DNA of 35,014 nt from Dehalococcoidia bacterium. Its GTDB lineage: Bacteria; Chloroflexota; Dehalococcoidia; Lucifugimonadales; Lucifugimonadaceae. Both the position numbers and the translations under genes were made by a program. Where the stretch lies: contig PAOY01000019.1 in assembly GCA_002710135.1 (NCBI GenBank), forward strand, positions 1-35,014. The letters are read 5' to 3'. The notes under the pieces are model-generated. The model was not told where the DNA came from. It worked only from the letters and a program-made list of their open reading frames with translations, and searched no databases. Below are positions 8,569 to 15,793 of the stretch, in pieces. Position 1 is the first letter of the stretch; each line of letters starts with the position of its first letter.

Positions 8569-9962
8569 TCTAACTCTCTTACCTCTTTAACCATTCCTTC
8601 TATTGAATCTTTTGCATCTCCGAAGAGCATATTTGTTTTATCTAGAAAAAATAATTCGTTTTGAACTCCTGAAAATCCTGAGGCCATTGATCTTTTAAGT
8701 ACAATAACAGATTTTGCTTTATCTACATTTAATATTGGCATACCATAAATTGGTGAGCTCTTATCTGTTCTAGCATTAGGATTGGTAACATCATTTGCTC
8801 CAACAACTACAGCAACATCTGTTCTGTCAAATTCATTGTTAATCTCTTCTAAATCTTTAAGTTCATCGTAGGGAACATTTGCTTCAGCTAACAATACATT
8901 CATGTGTCCAGGCATACGGCCAGCAACTGGATGAATAGCGAACTTAACTGATACACCTTTATCCTTAAGTAATGTTGATAATTCATTGATTTGATGTTGA
9001 GCTTGAGCTACAGCTAATCCATATCCTGGAACAAAAATCACACTCTCTGCATATCCTAAAATCATAGCAGCGTCTTCTGCGGTTAACGATGTCACTGGTC
9101 TCGTTTCCTCTTCTCCGGAAGAACTTGAACCTTCTTCTGATCCAAATCCGCCTAGCATAACATTCAAAAGAGATCTGTTCATTGCTTTAGTCATTATTCT
9201 AGTAAGAATTAATCCAGAAGCACCAACTAGAGAACCTGAAATTATTAGCACAGGGTTTCCTAAAACAAAACCTGCCCCAGCTCCTGCAATTCCAGAATAA
9301 GAATTCAATAATGCTACAACTACTGGCATATCTGCTCCACCAATTGGAATAACGATTAATATCCCTAGAATTAGAGATATCCCTACCAAGAGATATAAAT
9401 AATTAACATCTGATAATTCTGGGATTGATAATAAAATCCCTAATGCCAAAACAGCTAATATAAGTAGAACATTTAGATAATTTCTTAGAGGCAAAAGTAT
9501 AGGCTTTGTGGTTAGAATTTCTTGAAGTTTTCCAAAAGCAATAAAGGAACCTGTAAATGTAACTGACCCGACAATTGTTGCAAATGCTACTGATGCTAGT
9601 ACAAATGCAGAATGATCAGCAGAATTTCTAAATATAACTTCATACATTGCAACGATACCACTTGCAGCACCACCAAATGCATTAAAGACAGCGACAAGTT
9701 GAGGCATAGCAGTCATTTGAACATATTTAGATAAAATTACTCCAATAAATGAACCGATAATTAGTCCTATAATGATCCATTGTATATTTGTGTCAGTGTA
9801 TTTTAATGCAGTTACAATAATCGCAATAAGCATTGCTATAGATGAAAGCCTGTTTCCGTTTCTGGCAGTAGCAGGAGATGCTAATCTTTTAATACCTAAT
9901 ATGAACATAGATGCAGATATAAGATAGAGAATATTTTCTATATTTGATGATATTTCTAACAA
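8565..9962 (-). CDS. pntB: NAD(P) transhydrogenase subunit beta
   Basis: About 465 residues. It combines the dII membrane domain (multiple hydrophobic segments to about residue 260) with the soluble NADP(H)-binding dIII domain. The dIII landmarks are FVPGYGLAVAQAQ, HPVAGRMPGHMNVLLAEA and VGANDVTNPNAR. With the alpha subunits it couples proton movement across the inner membrane to hydride transfer from NADH to NADP+. The ORF track starts upstream at 10001, inside pntAB. A TTG at 9962 has a well-placed AAGGAG site 6 nt before it, and that site overlaps the pntAB stop, so I take this as the true start. It is the last gene of pntAA-pntAB-pntB and shares its stop with rpmF. Confidence 0.95.
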   Translation of the reverse strand: MLEISSNIENILYLISASMFILGIKRLASPATARNGNRLSSIAMLIAIIVTALKYTDTNIQWIIIGLIIGSFIGVILSKYVQMTAMPQLVAVFNAFGGAASGIVAMYEVIFRNSADHSAFVLASVAFATIVGSVTFTGSFIAFGKLQEILTTKPILLPLRNYLNVLLILAVLALGILLSIPELSDVNYLYLLVGISLILGILIVIPIGGADMPVVVALLNSYSGIAGAGAGFVLGNPVLIISGSLVGASGLILTRIMTKAMNRSLLNVMLGGFGSEEGSSSSGEEETRPVTSLTAEDAAMILGYAESVIFVPGYGLAVAQAQHQINELSTLLKDKGVSVKFAIHPVAGRMPGHMNVLLAEANVPYDELKDLEEINNEFDRTDVAVVVGANDVTNPNARTDKSSPIYGMPILNVDKAKSVIVLKRSMASGFSGVQNELFFLDKTNMLFGDAKDSIEGMVKEVRELD

Positions 9963-9972
9963 AAAAATCTCC

Positions 9973-10254
9973 TTATTTTTTACTCTTCTTAAACATAGCA
10001 AGCATTCTATCAGTTACTAAAAATCCCCCAACTACGTTAATAGTAGCTAATATAACTCCAACAACTGAAAAAATTGTAGCTATTGTGTTGTGTGTGTTTG
10101 ATGCAATTATTATAGCTCCTACAATTACTACTCCTGATATAGCATTTGAACCAGACATCAGTGGAGTATGAAGAGTGGGTGGAACTTTTGTTATTATTTC
10201 ATAACCTATAAAAAGTGCTAAAACAAAAATAATTATTAGTGAAATTAATTCCAA
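9973..10254 (-). CDS. pntAB: NAD(P) transhydrogenase subunit alpha part 2 (membrane)
   Basis: A 93-residue membrane protein with about three to four hydrophobic helices. TKVPPTLHTPLMSGSNAISG is the highly conserved signature of the C-terminal alpha membrane domain, which forms part of the proton channel with PntB. It is a separate polypeptide, as in Rhodospirillum rubrum, not fused to the NAD-binding domain as in E. coli. It lies 1 bp from pntAA upstream, and its stop overlaps the ribosome site of pntB, so the three subunits are tightly coupled in translation. Confidence 0.95.
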   Translation of the reverse strand: MELISLIIIFVLALFIGYEIITKVPPTLHTPLMSGSNAISGVVIVGAIIIASNTHNTIATIFSVVGVILATINVVGGFLVTDRMLAMFKKSKK

Positions 10255-10255
10255 T

Positions 10256-11365
10256 TTATCCCTCTATTCTTTTCTTGCCATTTTGAAATACCAACATTGC
10301 ATCAATTATTTCATCTTCTAAGTCCATCTCTATTTTAGAGTCCTTTATTATTATTTCTAGAAGACCATAAATATTTTTTGAATATACTAAAGATGCGTCG
10401 TAAGCCATTTCAGAAGATAAATTTTTTGGTCCATGGACTATTGTTCCATTTATGTTTACAGACTCCCCAAGAATAGTAGATTCGCAGTTTCCTCCTGAAG
10501 GAGCAGAAATATCAACTATCACGCTACCTGCTTTCATCTGTTCAACAGTATTTTTTTCAATTAATATTGGAGCCTTTCTACCTGGAATAGCTGCTGTAGA
10601 TATGACTGCATCTGATTTTAGTATATATTCCTTTAGGAATTCTAGTTGGGAAGTTTGTTTATCTTTGGACTGTTCTTTTGCATACCCACCAGAAGTTTCA
10701 GAATCCTCAGGAACTTCATCAGAAATAAATTTAGCACCTAGTGATTCAATTTGCTCTCCTGCTGCTAATCTTATATCGTATCCTGTTACTTCAGCTCCTA
10801 GTCTTTTCGCCGTAGCAATTGCTTGTAATCCAGCTACTCCTGCTCCTAATACCAATATCGATGATGGAGGAATTGTTCCTGCCGCAGTCATCATGAGAGG
10901 TAAATATTTTTTTAAAGAAGTTGCTGCTAATAATCCAGCTCTGTAACCAGCAATTGATGCTTGTGATGAAAGGGCATCTAATTTTTGAGCCCTTGCTATT
11001 CTAGGCACAAATTCCATTGCTAATAAAGAGAGACTATTTTTTGTACATATCTTAGAAATATTTTGATCTGTTCTTATATCTGTAAGGCTAATTACAGAAC
11101 TGTTTTGTATAAAGTTTGATTCTTTATTGTAGAATGCATTTACTGCAGTGATAATATTAACTTCTTTTGAGAGTTTTTTTACTATTTTGGCACCAGATGA
11201 TTCATATTGGTCATCTGTATAACCTGCTTTAATCCCAGAATTTTCTTCCACTTGAACAGATACCCCTAGGTTTATAATAGATTTTATATCTTTAGGTACT
11301 ATTGAAACTCTATTTTCAGAAGGATCATCCTCTTTTTTTATACCTAAAACTATGTTGTCTGCCAA
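10256..11365 (-). CDS. pntAA: NAD(P) transhydrogenase subunit alpha part 1 (NAD-binding)
   Basis: A 369-residue soluble dI subunit related to alanine dehydrogenase. It has NRVSIVPKDI near the N-terminus, the nucleotide-binding loop VLGAGVAGLQA, the TGYDIR acidic strand end, and VDISAPSGGNCE, the conserved loop of the family. It binds NAD(H) and passes hydride to the NADP site on PntB. It starts with TTG, and AGGAG sits 5 nt upstream. It is the first gene of the leftward transhydrogenase operon; the 119-bp divergent gap to the next gene must hold its promoter. The product probably supplies NADPH, which is notable beside a pentose phosphate operon that shows no zwf or gnd in this window. Confidence 0.95.
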   Translation of the reverse strand: MADNIVLGIKKEDDPSENRVSIVPKDIKSIINLGVSVQVEENSGIKAGYTDDQYESSGAKIVKKLSKEVNIITAVNAFYNKESNFIQNSSVISLTDIRTDQNISKICTKNSLSLLAMEFVPRIARAQKLDALSSQASIAGYRAGLLAATSLKKYLPLMMTAAGTIPPSSILVLGAGVAGLQAIATAKRLGAEVTGYDIRLAAGEQIESLGAKFISDEVPEDSETSGGYAKEQSKDKQTSQLEFLKEYILKSDAVISTAAIPGRKAPILIEKNTVEQMKAGSVIVDISAPSGGNCESTILGESVNINGTIVHGPKNLSSEMAYDASLVYSKNIYGLLEIIIKDSKIEMDLEDEIIDAMLVFQNGKKRIEG

Positions 11366-11421
11366 TTTAACTCCTGAAATTTAGAAAAAAGCTTATTATT
11401 TAAAATTTATAATACATTGAT

Positions 11422-11427
11422 ATTATA
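11422..11427 (-). promoter_or_regulatory. Candidate -10 box for pntAA in divergent gap
   Basis: On the minus strand this hexamer reads TATAAT, about 57 nt upstream of the pntAA TTG start. A TATACT on the plus strand at 11446-11451 could serve the divergent small gene. Neither has a good -35 match at 16-18 nt, so these are weak calls in AT-rich DNA. Confidence 0.28.
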
Positions 11428-11484
11428 TCCCGAAATTAAATTGAATATACTGTTTAACTAATTGAAAATTAAAGGAGTAAAGAT

Positions 11485-11802
11485 ATGTACCTCATAAGAA
11501 GAACTTACAAGACGAAGCCTTACGAAGCAGTAAATGTTGCAAAACTTGTTAAGGCTCAAGCTGATATGTATACATCTATAGGACAAAGAAGTGAATGTAG
11601 GGTGTATTACAATAATGGAACTAATCCTGGAGAGCCGAACAGAGTTTATTTAGAGTGGACATCTGAAGTATTTGATAATCCAAGTAGAGAAGGCAATGTT
11701 ATTCCTAAAGAAGTTATGGAATTAGGAGCAAAATATAGACCTTTATTAGATACTGATAACGGTCCTTCAAACTGGATTGAATTTTGGACAATATTAGAAT
11801 AA
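11485..11802 (+). CDS. Small unknown protein, possible dimeric alpha/beta barrel
   Basis: 105 residues with a good AAAGGAG site 7 nt before ATG. The alternation of a predicted strand (MYLIRRTYKT), a helix (EAVNVAKLVKAQADMYTSIG), strands (CRVYYNNG, RVYLEWTSE) and a further helix resembles the ferredoxin-like dimeric alpha/beta-barrel fold of NIPSNAP and monooxygenase-like proteins. I do not recognise a specific family, and no catalytic residues can be assigned. It is a single gene divergent from the transhydrogenase operon, and its TAA stop directly abuts the convergent 70-residue ORF stop as TAATTA. The strong ribosome site and normal protein composition support a real gene. Confidence 0.7.
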   Translation: MYLIRRTYKTKPYEAVNVAKLVKAQADMYTSIGQRSECRVYYNNGTNPGEPNRVYLEWTSEVFDNPSREGNVIPKEVMELGAKYRPLLDTDNGPSNWIEFWTILE

Positions 11803-12015
11803 TTATCCCCCTCGTGGGTATCTTTCATCTGAATGTAGATCTCTGATAATAGATTTAACTTCGTTGAAATACCTAGTTTTTTCTTCAATAAGTTCAAATA
11901 TTTCATCGCTATCTTCTTTGTCATAAAGATCCATTATTTCTTCATGAATTTTTTCAGCCAATTTTGATAACTCAGATACTGTTAGATCATCTAGGTTTTT
12001 CGAATCTTCATTCAT
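11803..12015 (-). CDS. Small acidic helical protein of unknown function
   Basis: 70 residues, rich in Glu, Asp, Lys and Leu, predicted almost wholly helical with possible coiled-coil character (LSKLAEKIHEEIMDLYDKED). I do not recognise the family. Support for a real gene comes from position: it starts 2 bp after the DUF2090-like gene, and it ends in a TAATTA junction exactly abutting the convergent gene. The charged helical composition would fit a small adaptor or regulatory protein, but no function can be assigned. The overlapping 92-residue ORF in another frame has poorer context and is treated as a shadow. Confidence 0.6.
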   Translation of the reverse strand: MNEDSKNLDDLTVSELSKLAEKIHEEIMDLYDKEDSDEIFELIEEKTRYFNEVKSIIRDLHSDERYPRGG

Positions 12016-12017
12016 TT

Positions 12018-12881
12018 CTAGTAAATTGTTTTTGTAAGATTACTCTTAAAAATGTTTTTTTGAACCAAATTGATTTGATTAATTATTTTTTCTATTGTTT
12101 CTTGATCACTTGCTTGCTTAGTACTCCAAGCGATCAGATGATCTATAAAAAAATCTCCGTTAAGAACAAAGTTTTCTAGATTCAAATCTGAAAGAGTGTT
12201 TATATTCTTCTCATTATGCGGATATTCTAGAATACACTTATTATTAGATTCATTTTCCAAATTTACTAATCCTATAAGAGTCTCATCGAATATTTTATCT
12301 CCACTTTTTCTTATACCCCAAAATTGAGGTTTGATGTCCTTATTTATTAGGGTCTCTATTCCAGAAATTATTATCTCTTTTTCATTATGGTTTTTATTAT
12401 TTTCAAGTTTAGATTTAAAATCAATATCGATTATTAATCCTTTGTTGTATGAGTTACAAATTTCAATTAATCCTAATAACCTATCTATCGCTAATTCTTC
12501 AGCTAATTTGCTTCTGTTTTTCTCAAAATATATTTTCACGCTAAGTAAATTTGGATCAAAAATATTAATTATTTCCAATGCATCTTTTGCGCTGGGAATA
12601 GCTAGTCCCCCTCGATTTATGTGTTCAATAGCAATAGCAGTTTGAATATTTGACTTCTTCGATTGAAATAAAATACCTTCACATAAATTAGGTTCCCCCC
12701 AAATAAAGTAATTATTGTCCTTATTTGATTGGTTTAGTGATTCATAAATTAGATTTGCAGCTTTATTTGCTTGAAGCTTTTCAAGAGCTGATTTAGGACG
12801 ATTTTGATCTAAATTACACGATAAAACATTTGTCCTGTTATCTAATCCTATAAAAAAATTATTTTGTTTATTATCAATCAT
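12018..12881 (-). CDS. DUF2090-like TIM-barrel protein, possible divergent class I aldolase
   Basis: 287 residues. By recalled family pattern it resembles the DUF2090 domain (found at the C-terminus of IolC proteins and related to LacD-type aldolases). FFIGLDNRTNV stands where the family has an L-DHR strand, DPNLLSVKIYFEKN aligns with the DP-x-x-VKVLVRYNP strand, and IKPQFWGIRKSGD aligns with the P-x-x-WKIEG strand. In the last motif the Lys is replaced by Gly, and the DHR motif has become DNR, so the active site looks altered. It overlaps pgi by 8 bp and sits in the pentose phosphate operon, suggesting a sugar-phosphate role or a regulatory role. The assignment rests on memory of motifs and needs a profile search. 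Confidence 0.55.
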   Translation of the reverse strand: MIDNKQNNFFIGLDNRTNVLSCNLDQNRPKSALEKLQANKAANLIYESLNQSNKDNNYFIWGEPNLCEGILFQSKKSNIQTAIAIEHINRGGLAIPSAKDALEIINIFDPNLLSVKIYFEKNRSKLAEELAIDRLLGLIEICNSYNKGLIIDIDFKSKLENNKNHNEKEIIISGIETLINKDIKPQFWGIRKSGDKIFDETLIGLVNLENESNNKCILEYPHNEKNINTLSDLNLENFVLNGDFFIDHLIAWSTKQASDQETIEKIINQINLVQKNIFKSNLTKTIY

Positions 12882-14295
12882 TACTTAACTTACTTAAGTT
12901 ATTTATTAATTCTTCATAATTTGTTTCAAAATAAAGAGATTTTCTACCATTTTTGATCATTTCTAAATGATCTGAATATCCCTGTTTTTTTACAAATGTA
13001 TTTAGAGTGTACAATGATTTTGGGATATTAAGGTCCTCGTTACCGTGTAAATTTATTACTAGATTCTGTATGTTATTGAAGCTACCTTTCAATAACTGTC
13101 CCATTGAATGCAAATAATTTGGTGCAAAAAATATCAATATTCTTTTGTTTTTATTAGAAGCTTTTTCACATAAATTAATCATTTTTTCTTTTTGTTCAAT
13201 AGTTAAATTTGTTCCATGAATTAATAAAGAAATAAATCCTTTGCTTATTTGAATTTCTTCATATAATTGATTTGCTTTGTATTGTTTTTCAAAATTATTT
13301 TCTTCATTATTCATGAGTAAATTTTGGGTTGTAATTTTTGTAGATTCTACATTCGGCTGATCAAATGGTTGTATGTTTATTGAAGTACAAAATATTGCTA
13401 TAGCATAATTTAAGACTTGGAATTTGTAAAACAAAGATTCATTATATTCTGTTTTAAGATTGATATTATTTTCTGAAAATAAATCCTCAGATGATGAAAA
13501 ACTAATGCATGGGTAGTTTCCATTAATATTTTTTAAGGGCAAAATTCCTTTTTCTTCTTTACCTGTTGATTCTGAGATCAATTGTTCTATCCAATCAGTT
13601 ATATAATCATTTTTATTTTCTGATAATACTGTGAAGATATTTTTGCCTTGTTTGTAGTTGCTTAAAAGAATTCCTGCTATTAATAATGCAGGATTATTCA
13701 TTTCATTTTTTATACAATTTTCATTAGCCTTATTTATATTTGAAATTATTTTACTTAATTTAAATCCACATAAATAGAATGGCAAAATTCCTAAATGCGT
13801 TGAGATACTAAATCTTCCCCCTGTTTTTTGGGGTGTGGCTAATATTTTCGAATCATCATTGTTTCCATCTTGTATATAAAATATATTACATTTTTTTTCA
13901 CCAATAATTTGTTTTAGTATTTTAGTTTCTAATGTCTTCCTTGATTTAGAACATATGAATACGGCTGTAGATAAATTATTTATCTTTTCTTTTATTTTTT
14001 TTATATGTGATATATCAAAATTATCTATAAATAGAATTTTTGATGGATTAATAAAAGAGGCGATTCTTGCCATACTTATAGACCCTCCCATACCTATAAA
14101 AACATAGTTCTCAAATTGGTCTATTTTTCTGTAAATTTCTTGAAATTCATCAATATGTATATTTTTAGTCCATTGAACTGGGATTTCTTCATAATTTTCA
14201 AAATCTCCTAAAGGGAATGAATCTTTAGTGGGCGTTAGAATCTTATTTATTATATTTTGATCAATTATTTGATCTAAATATTGTTCAAGCCTCAT
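12874..14295 (-). CDS. pgi: Divergent glucose-6-phosphate isomerase
   Basis: 473 residues with two SIS sugar-isomerase domains. Landmarks are VFIGMGGSISMARI (sugar-phosphate loop), TGGRFSISTHLGILP (the PGI GGR-[FY]-S signature), WIEQLISESTGKEEKG (catalytic Glu region), FDQPNVESTK and HSMGQLLKG. It interconverts glucose-6-phosphate and fructose-6-phosphate in the cytoplasm. These motifs resemble the PGI half of the bifunctional transaldolase/PGI proteins of some bacteria. Here the two are separate genes joined by a 4-bp ATGA overlap. The sequence is rich in Asn, Lys and Ile, and I cannot place the ring-opening His. It is the eighth gene of the ten-gene run. Confidence 0.85.
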   Translation of the reverse strand: MRLEQYLDQIIDQNIINKILTPTKDSFPLGDFENYEEIPVQWTKNIHIDEFQEIYRKIDQFENYVFIGMGGSISMARIASFINPSKILFIDNFDISHIKKIKEKINNLSTAVFICSKSRKTLETKILKQIIGEKKCNIFYIQDGNNDDSKILATPQKTGGRFSISTHLGILPFYLCGFKLSKIISNINKANENCIKNEMNNPALLIAGILLSNYKQGKNIFTVLSENKNDYITDWIEQLISESTGKEEKGILPLKNINGNYPCISFSSSEDLFSENNINLKTEYNESLFYKFQVLNYAIAIFCTSINIQPFDQPNVESTKITTQNLLMNNEENNFEKQYKANQLYEEIQISKGFISLLIHGTNLTIEQKEKMINLCEKASNKNKRILIFFAPNYLHSMGQLLKGSFNNIQNLVINLHGNEDLNIPKSLYTLNTFVKKQGYSDHLEMIKNGRKSLYFETNYEELINNLSKLSND

Positions 14296-15332
14296 TTATT
14301 TATCAGTTTTGAAATTTTTTGATCGATAGTATCAAGAAGGGAATCATAAGATTCTTGGAATAACTTTATACCATTTAGTAACAATGAGTTTGTGATTTTT
14401 TCAAAATCAAATTGATTTTTAGAACTTTCATACATATCTTTAAAATTATCATTGATTTCTAAATTATTTGAAGTTAAAATCTTTGATTTTAACAAGTAAT
14501 CTATAGTCTCAAGTGGAAGTGTATTTATTGTATTTTTTAAGGGTAGATTGTATGTATAGTACTCTTGATTCAACTCTTTTGCTTTGACACTTGTTGATGC
14601 CCATAATAATTTTTGAAAATTATTTCCCATTTTTTCTTTTTTTGATAAAAATAAATCGTAAGCTCGAAAAGCATTAATGATTGCCATTTTATGGAATAAT
14701 GGGTTTTTAGAATCAATTATATTATCAACAGCTGTATCAATCCTGCTTATAAAAAATGAAGCCACTGATTTTGAATTTTTATTTTTATTTTTTGATTCTA
14801 TAAATGCTTCTAAGGTTTTTTTATAATTTTCAAATGAAAAAAGTAAAGTTATATTTACATTTATACCATTTTCAAGCAGTTGTTTTGTTGCATAGATCCC
14901 GTCTTCTGTACCAGGGATTTTTATCATTAGATTTTTTCTGTCTACTTTTGCCCAAAGTTTTTCAGCTTCAATTATAGTTTTCTCAGAATCATTTGCTAAA
15001 TGTGGATCAACTTCTAATGAAACAAATCCATCATTTTGATAACTATTTTCATAAACATGGCTTAATAAATCTGCTGCATTTCTTATGTCATCGGTAGCTA
15101 TTATTTCAAATATTTCTTTAGATGAAGTATATGTTTCTGATAATTTTAATATTTTTTTATCGTATGAATCACTGGAACTTATAGCTTTCTCAAATATTGA
15201 AGGATTGCTTGTAATCCCACTGATTCCATTAGATATTAAGTTCTTAAGATCTCCTGATTCGATCATTTGATTACTAATTGAATCTAGCCAAATAGATTGG
15301 TCTTTGTTTATTAAGTTTTCTATATTTGTCAT
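14292..15332 (-). CDS. tal: Transaldolase
   Basis: 346 residues, the length of the long TalA/B-like group with an extended C-terminus. GITSNPSIFEKAI is the family N-terminal signature, MIKIPGTEDGI carries the Schiff-base Lys, NITLLFSFENY follows, and VASFFISRID and WASTSVK complete the barrel. It transfers a dihydroxyacetone unit between sedoheptulose-7-phosphate and glyceraldehyde-3-phosphate in the non-oxidative pentose phosphate pathway. Its TGA stop overlaps the pgi ATG, and it starts 1 bp after rpiB ends. The arrangement tal-pgi mirrors the domain order of fused transaldolase/PGI enzymes. Confidence 0.93.
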   Translation of the reverse strand: MTNIENLINKDQSIWLDSISNQMIESGDLKNLISNGISGITSNPSIFEKAISSSDSYDKKILKLSETYTSSKEIFEIIATDDIRNAADLLSHVYENSYQNDGFVSLEVDPHLANDSEKTIIEAEKLWAKVDRKNLMIKIPGTEDGIYATKQLLENGINVNITLLFSFENYKKTLEAFIESKNKNKNSKSVASFFISRIDTAVDNIIDSKNPLFHKMAIINAFRAYDLFLSKKEKMGNNFQKLLWASTSVKAKELNQEYYTYNLPLKNTINTLPLETIDYLLKSKILTSNNLEINDNFKDMYESSKNQFDFEKITNSLLLNGIKLFQESYDSLLDTIDQKISKLINK

Positions 15333-15333
15333 C

Positions 15334-15789
15334 TTAGGATAAGTTTTCTTTTTCTATTTGATTTAATTTTTCTTTTCGTCTTATGAATCTTTCTTCATCA
15401 ACAAATTTAGCATTTATAAACTCTGAAATAATTTCTTTTGCCAATGCATCCCCAATAATTCTGCCTCCTAAACATACAACATTCATATCATCATGTTCAA
15501 CTCCTTGACTAGCAGAATATGTATCATGACAAATCGCAGCTCTTACATTTTTATATTTATTAGCTACTACAGATGCTCCGACTCCCGAACCACATAAAAT
15601 TATCCCTTTATCGTATGATTTTTTGCTTATAGCATCAGCTACTAACCTTGAAGTATCAGGATAATCATCATTTGGATCATAAGCGGTGTCATTTAAATCC
15701 TTGATTTCAAAACCAAGTGAGTTTATGTGTTTGATGAGTATTTTTTTTAATTCAAATCCTCCATGATCGGAGCTTATACAGATTTTCAT
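15334..15789 (-). CDS. rpiB: Ribose-5-phosphate isomerase B
   Basis: 151 residues, the usual RpiB/LacAB length. Visible motifs are ISSDHGGFELK at the N-terminus, DDYPD, the active-site Cys loop ILCGSGVGASV, AAICHDTYSA and VVCLGGRIIG. It interconverts ribose-5-phosphate and ribulose-5-phosphate (an allose-6-phosphate activity is known in some members). It lies 4 bp after tkt and 1 bp before tal, inside the pentose phosphate operon, which supports the ribose role over LacAB-type galactose-6-phosphate isomerase. Confidence 0.95.
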   Translation of the reverse strand: MKICISSDHGGFELKKILIKHINSLGFEIKDLNDTAYDPNDDYPDTSRLVADAISKKSYDKGIILCGSGVGASVVANKYKNVRAAICHDTYSASQGVEHDDMNVVCLGGRIIGDALAKEIISEFINAKFVDEERFIRRKEKLNQIEKENLS

Positions 15790-15793
15790 TAGA

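Noticed and set aside
11646-11924. 92-residue minus-strand ORF overlapping two small genes
   Set aside because: It conflicts with a gene that has a strong ribosome site and with the 70-residue ORF that has better operon spacing.
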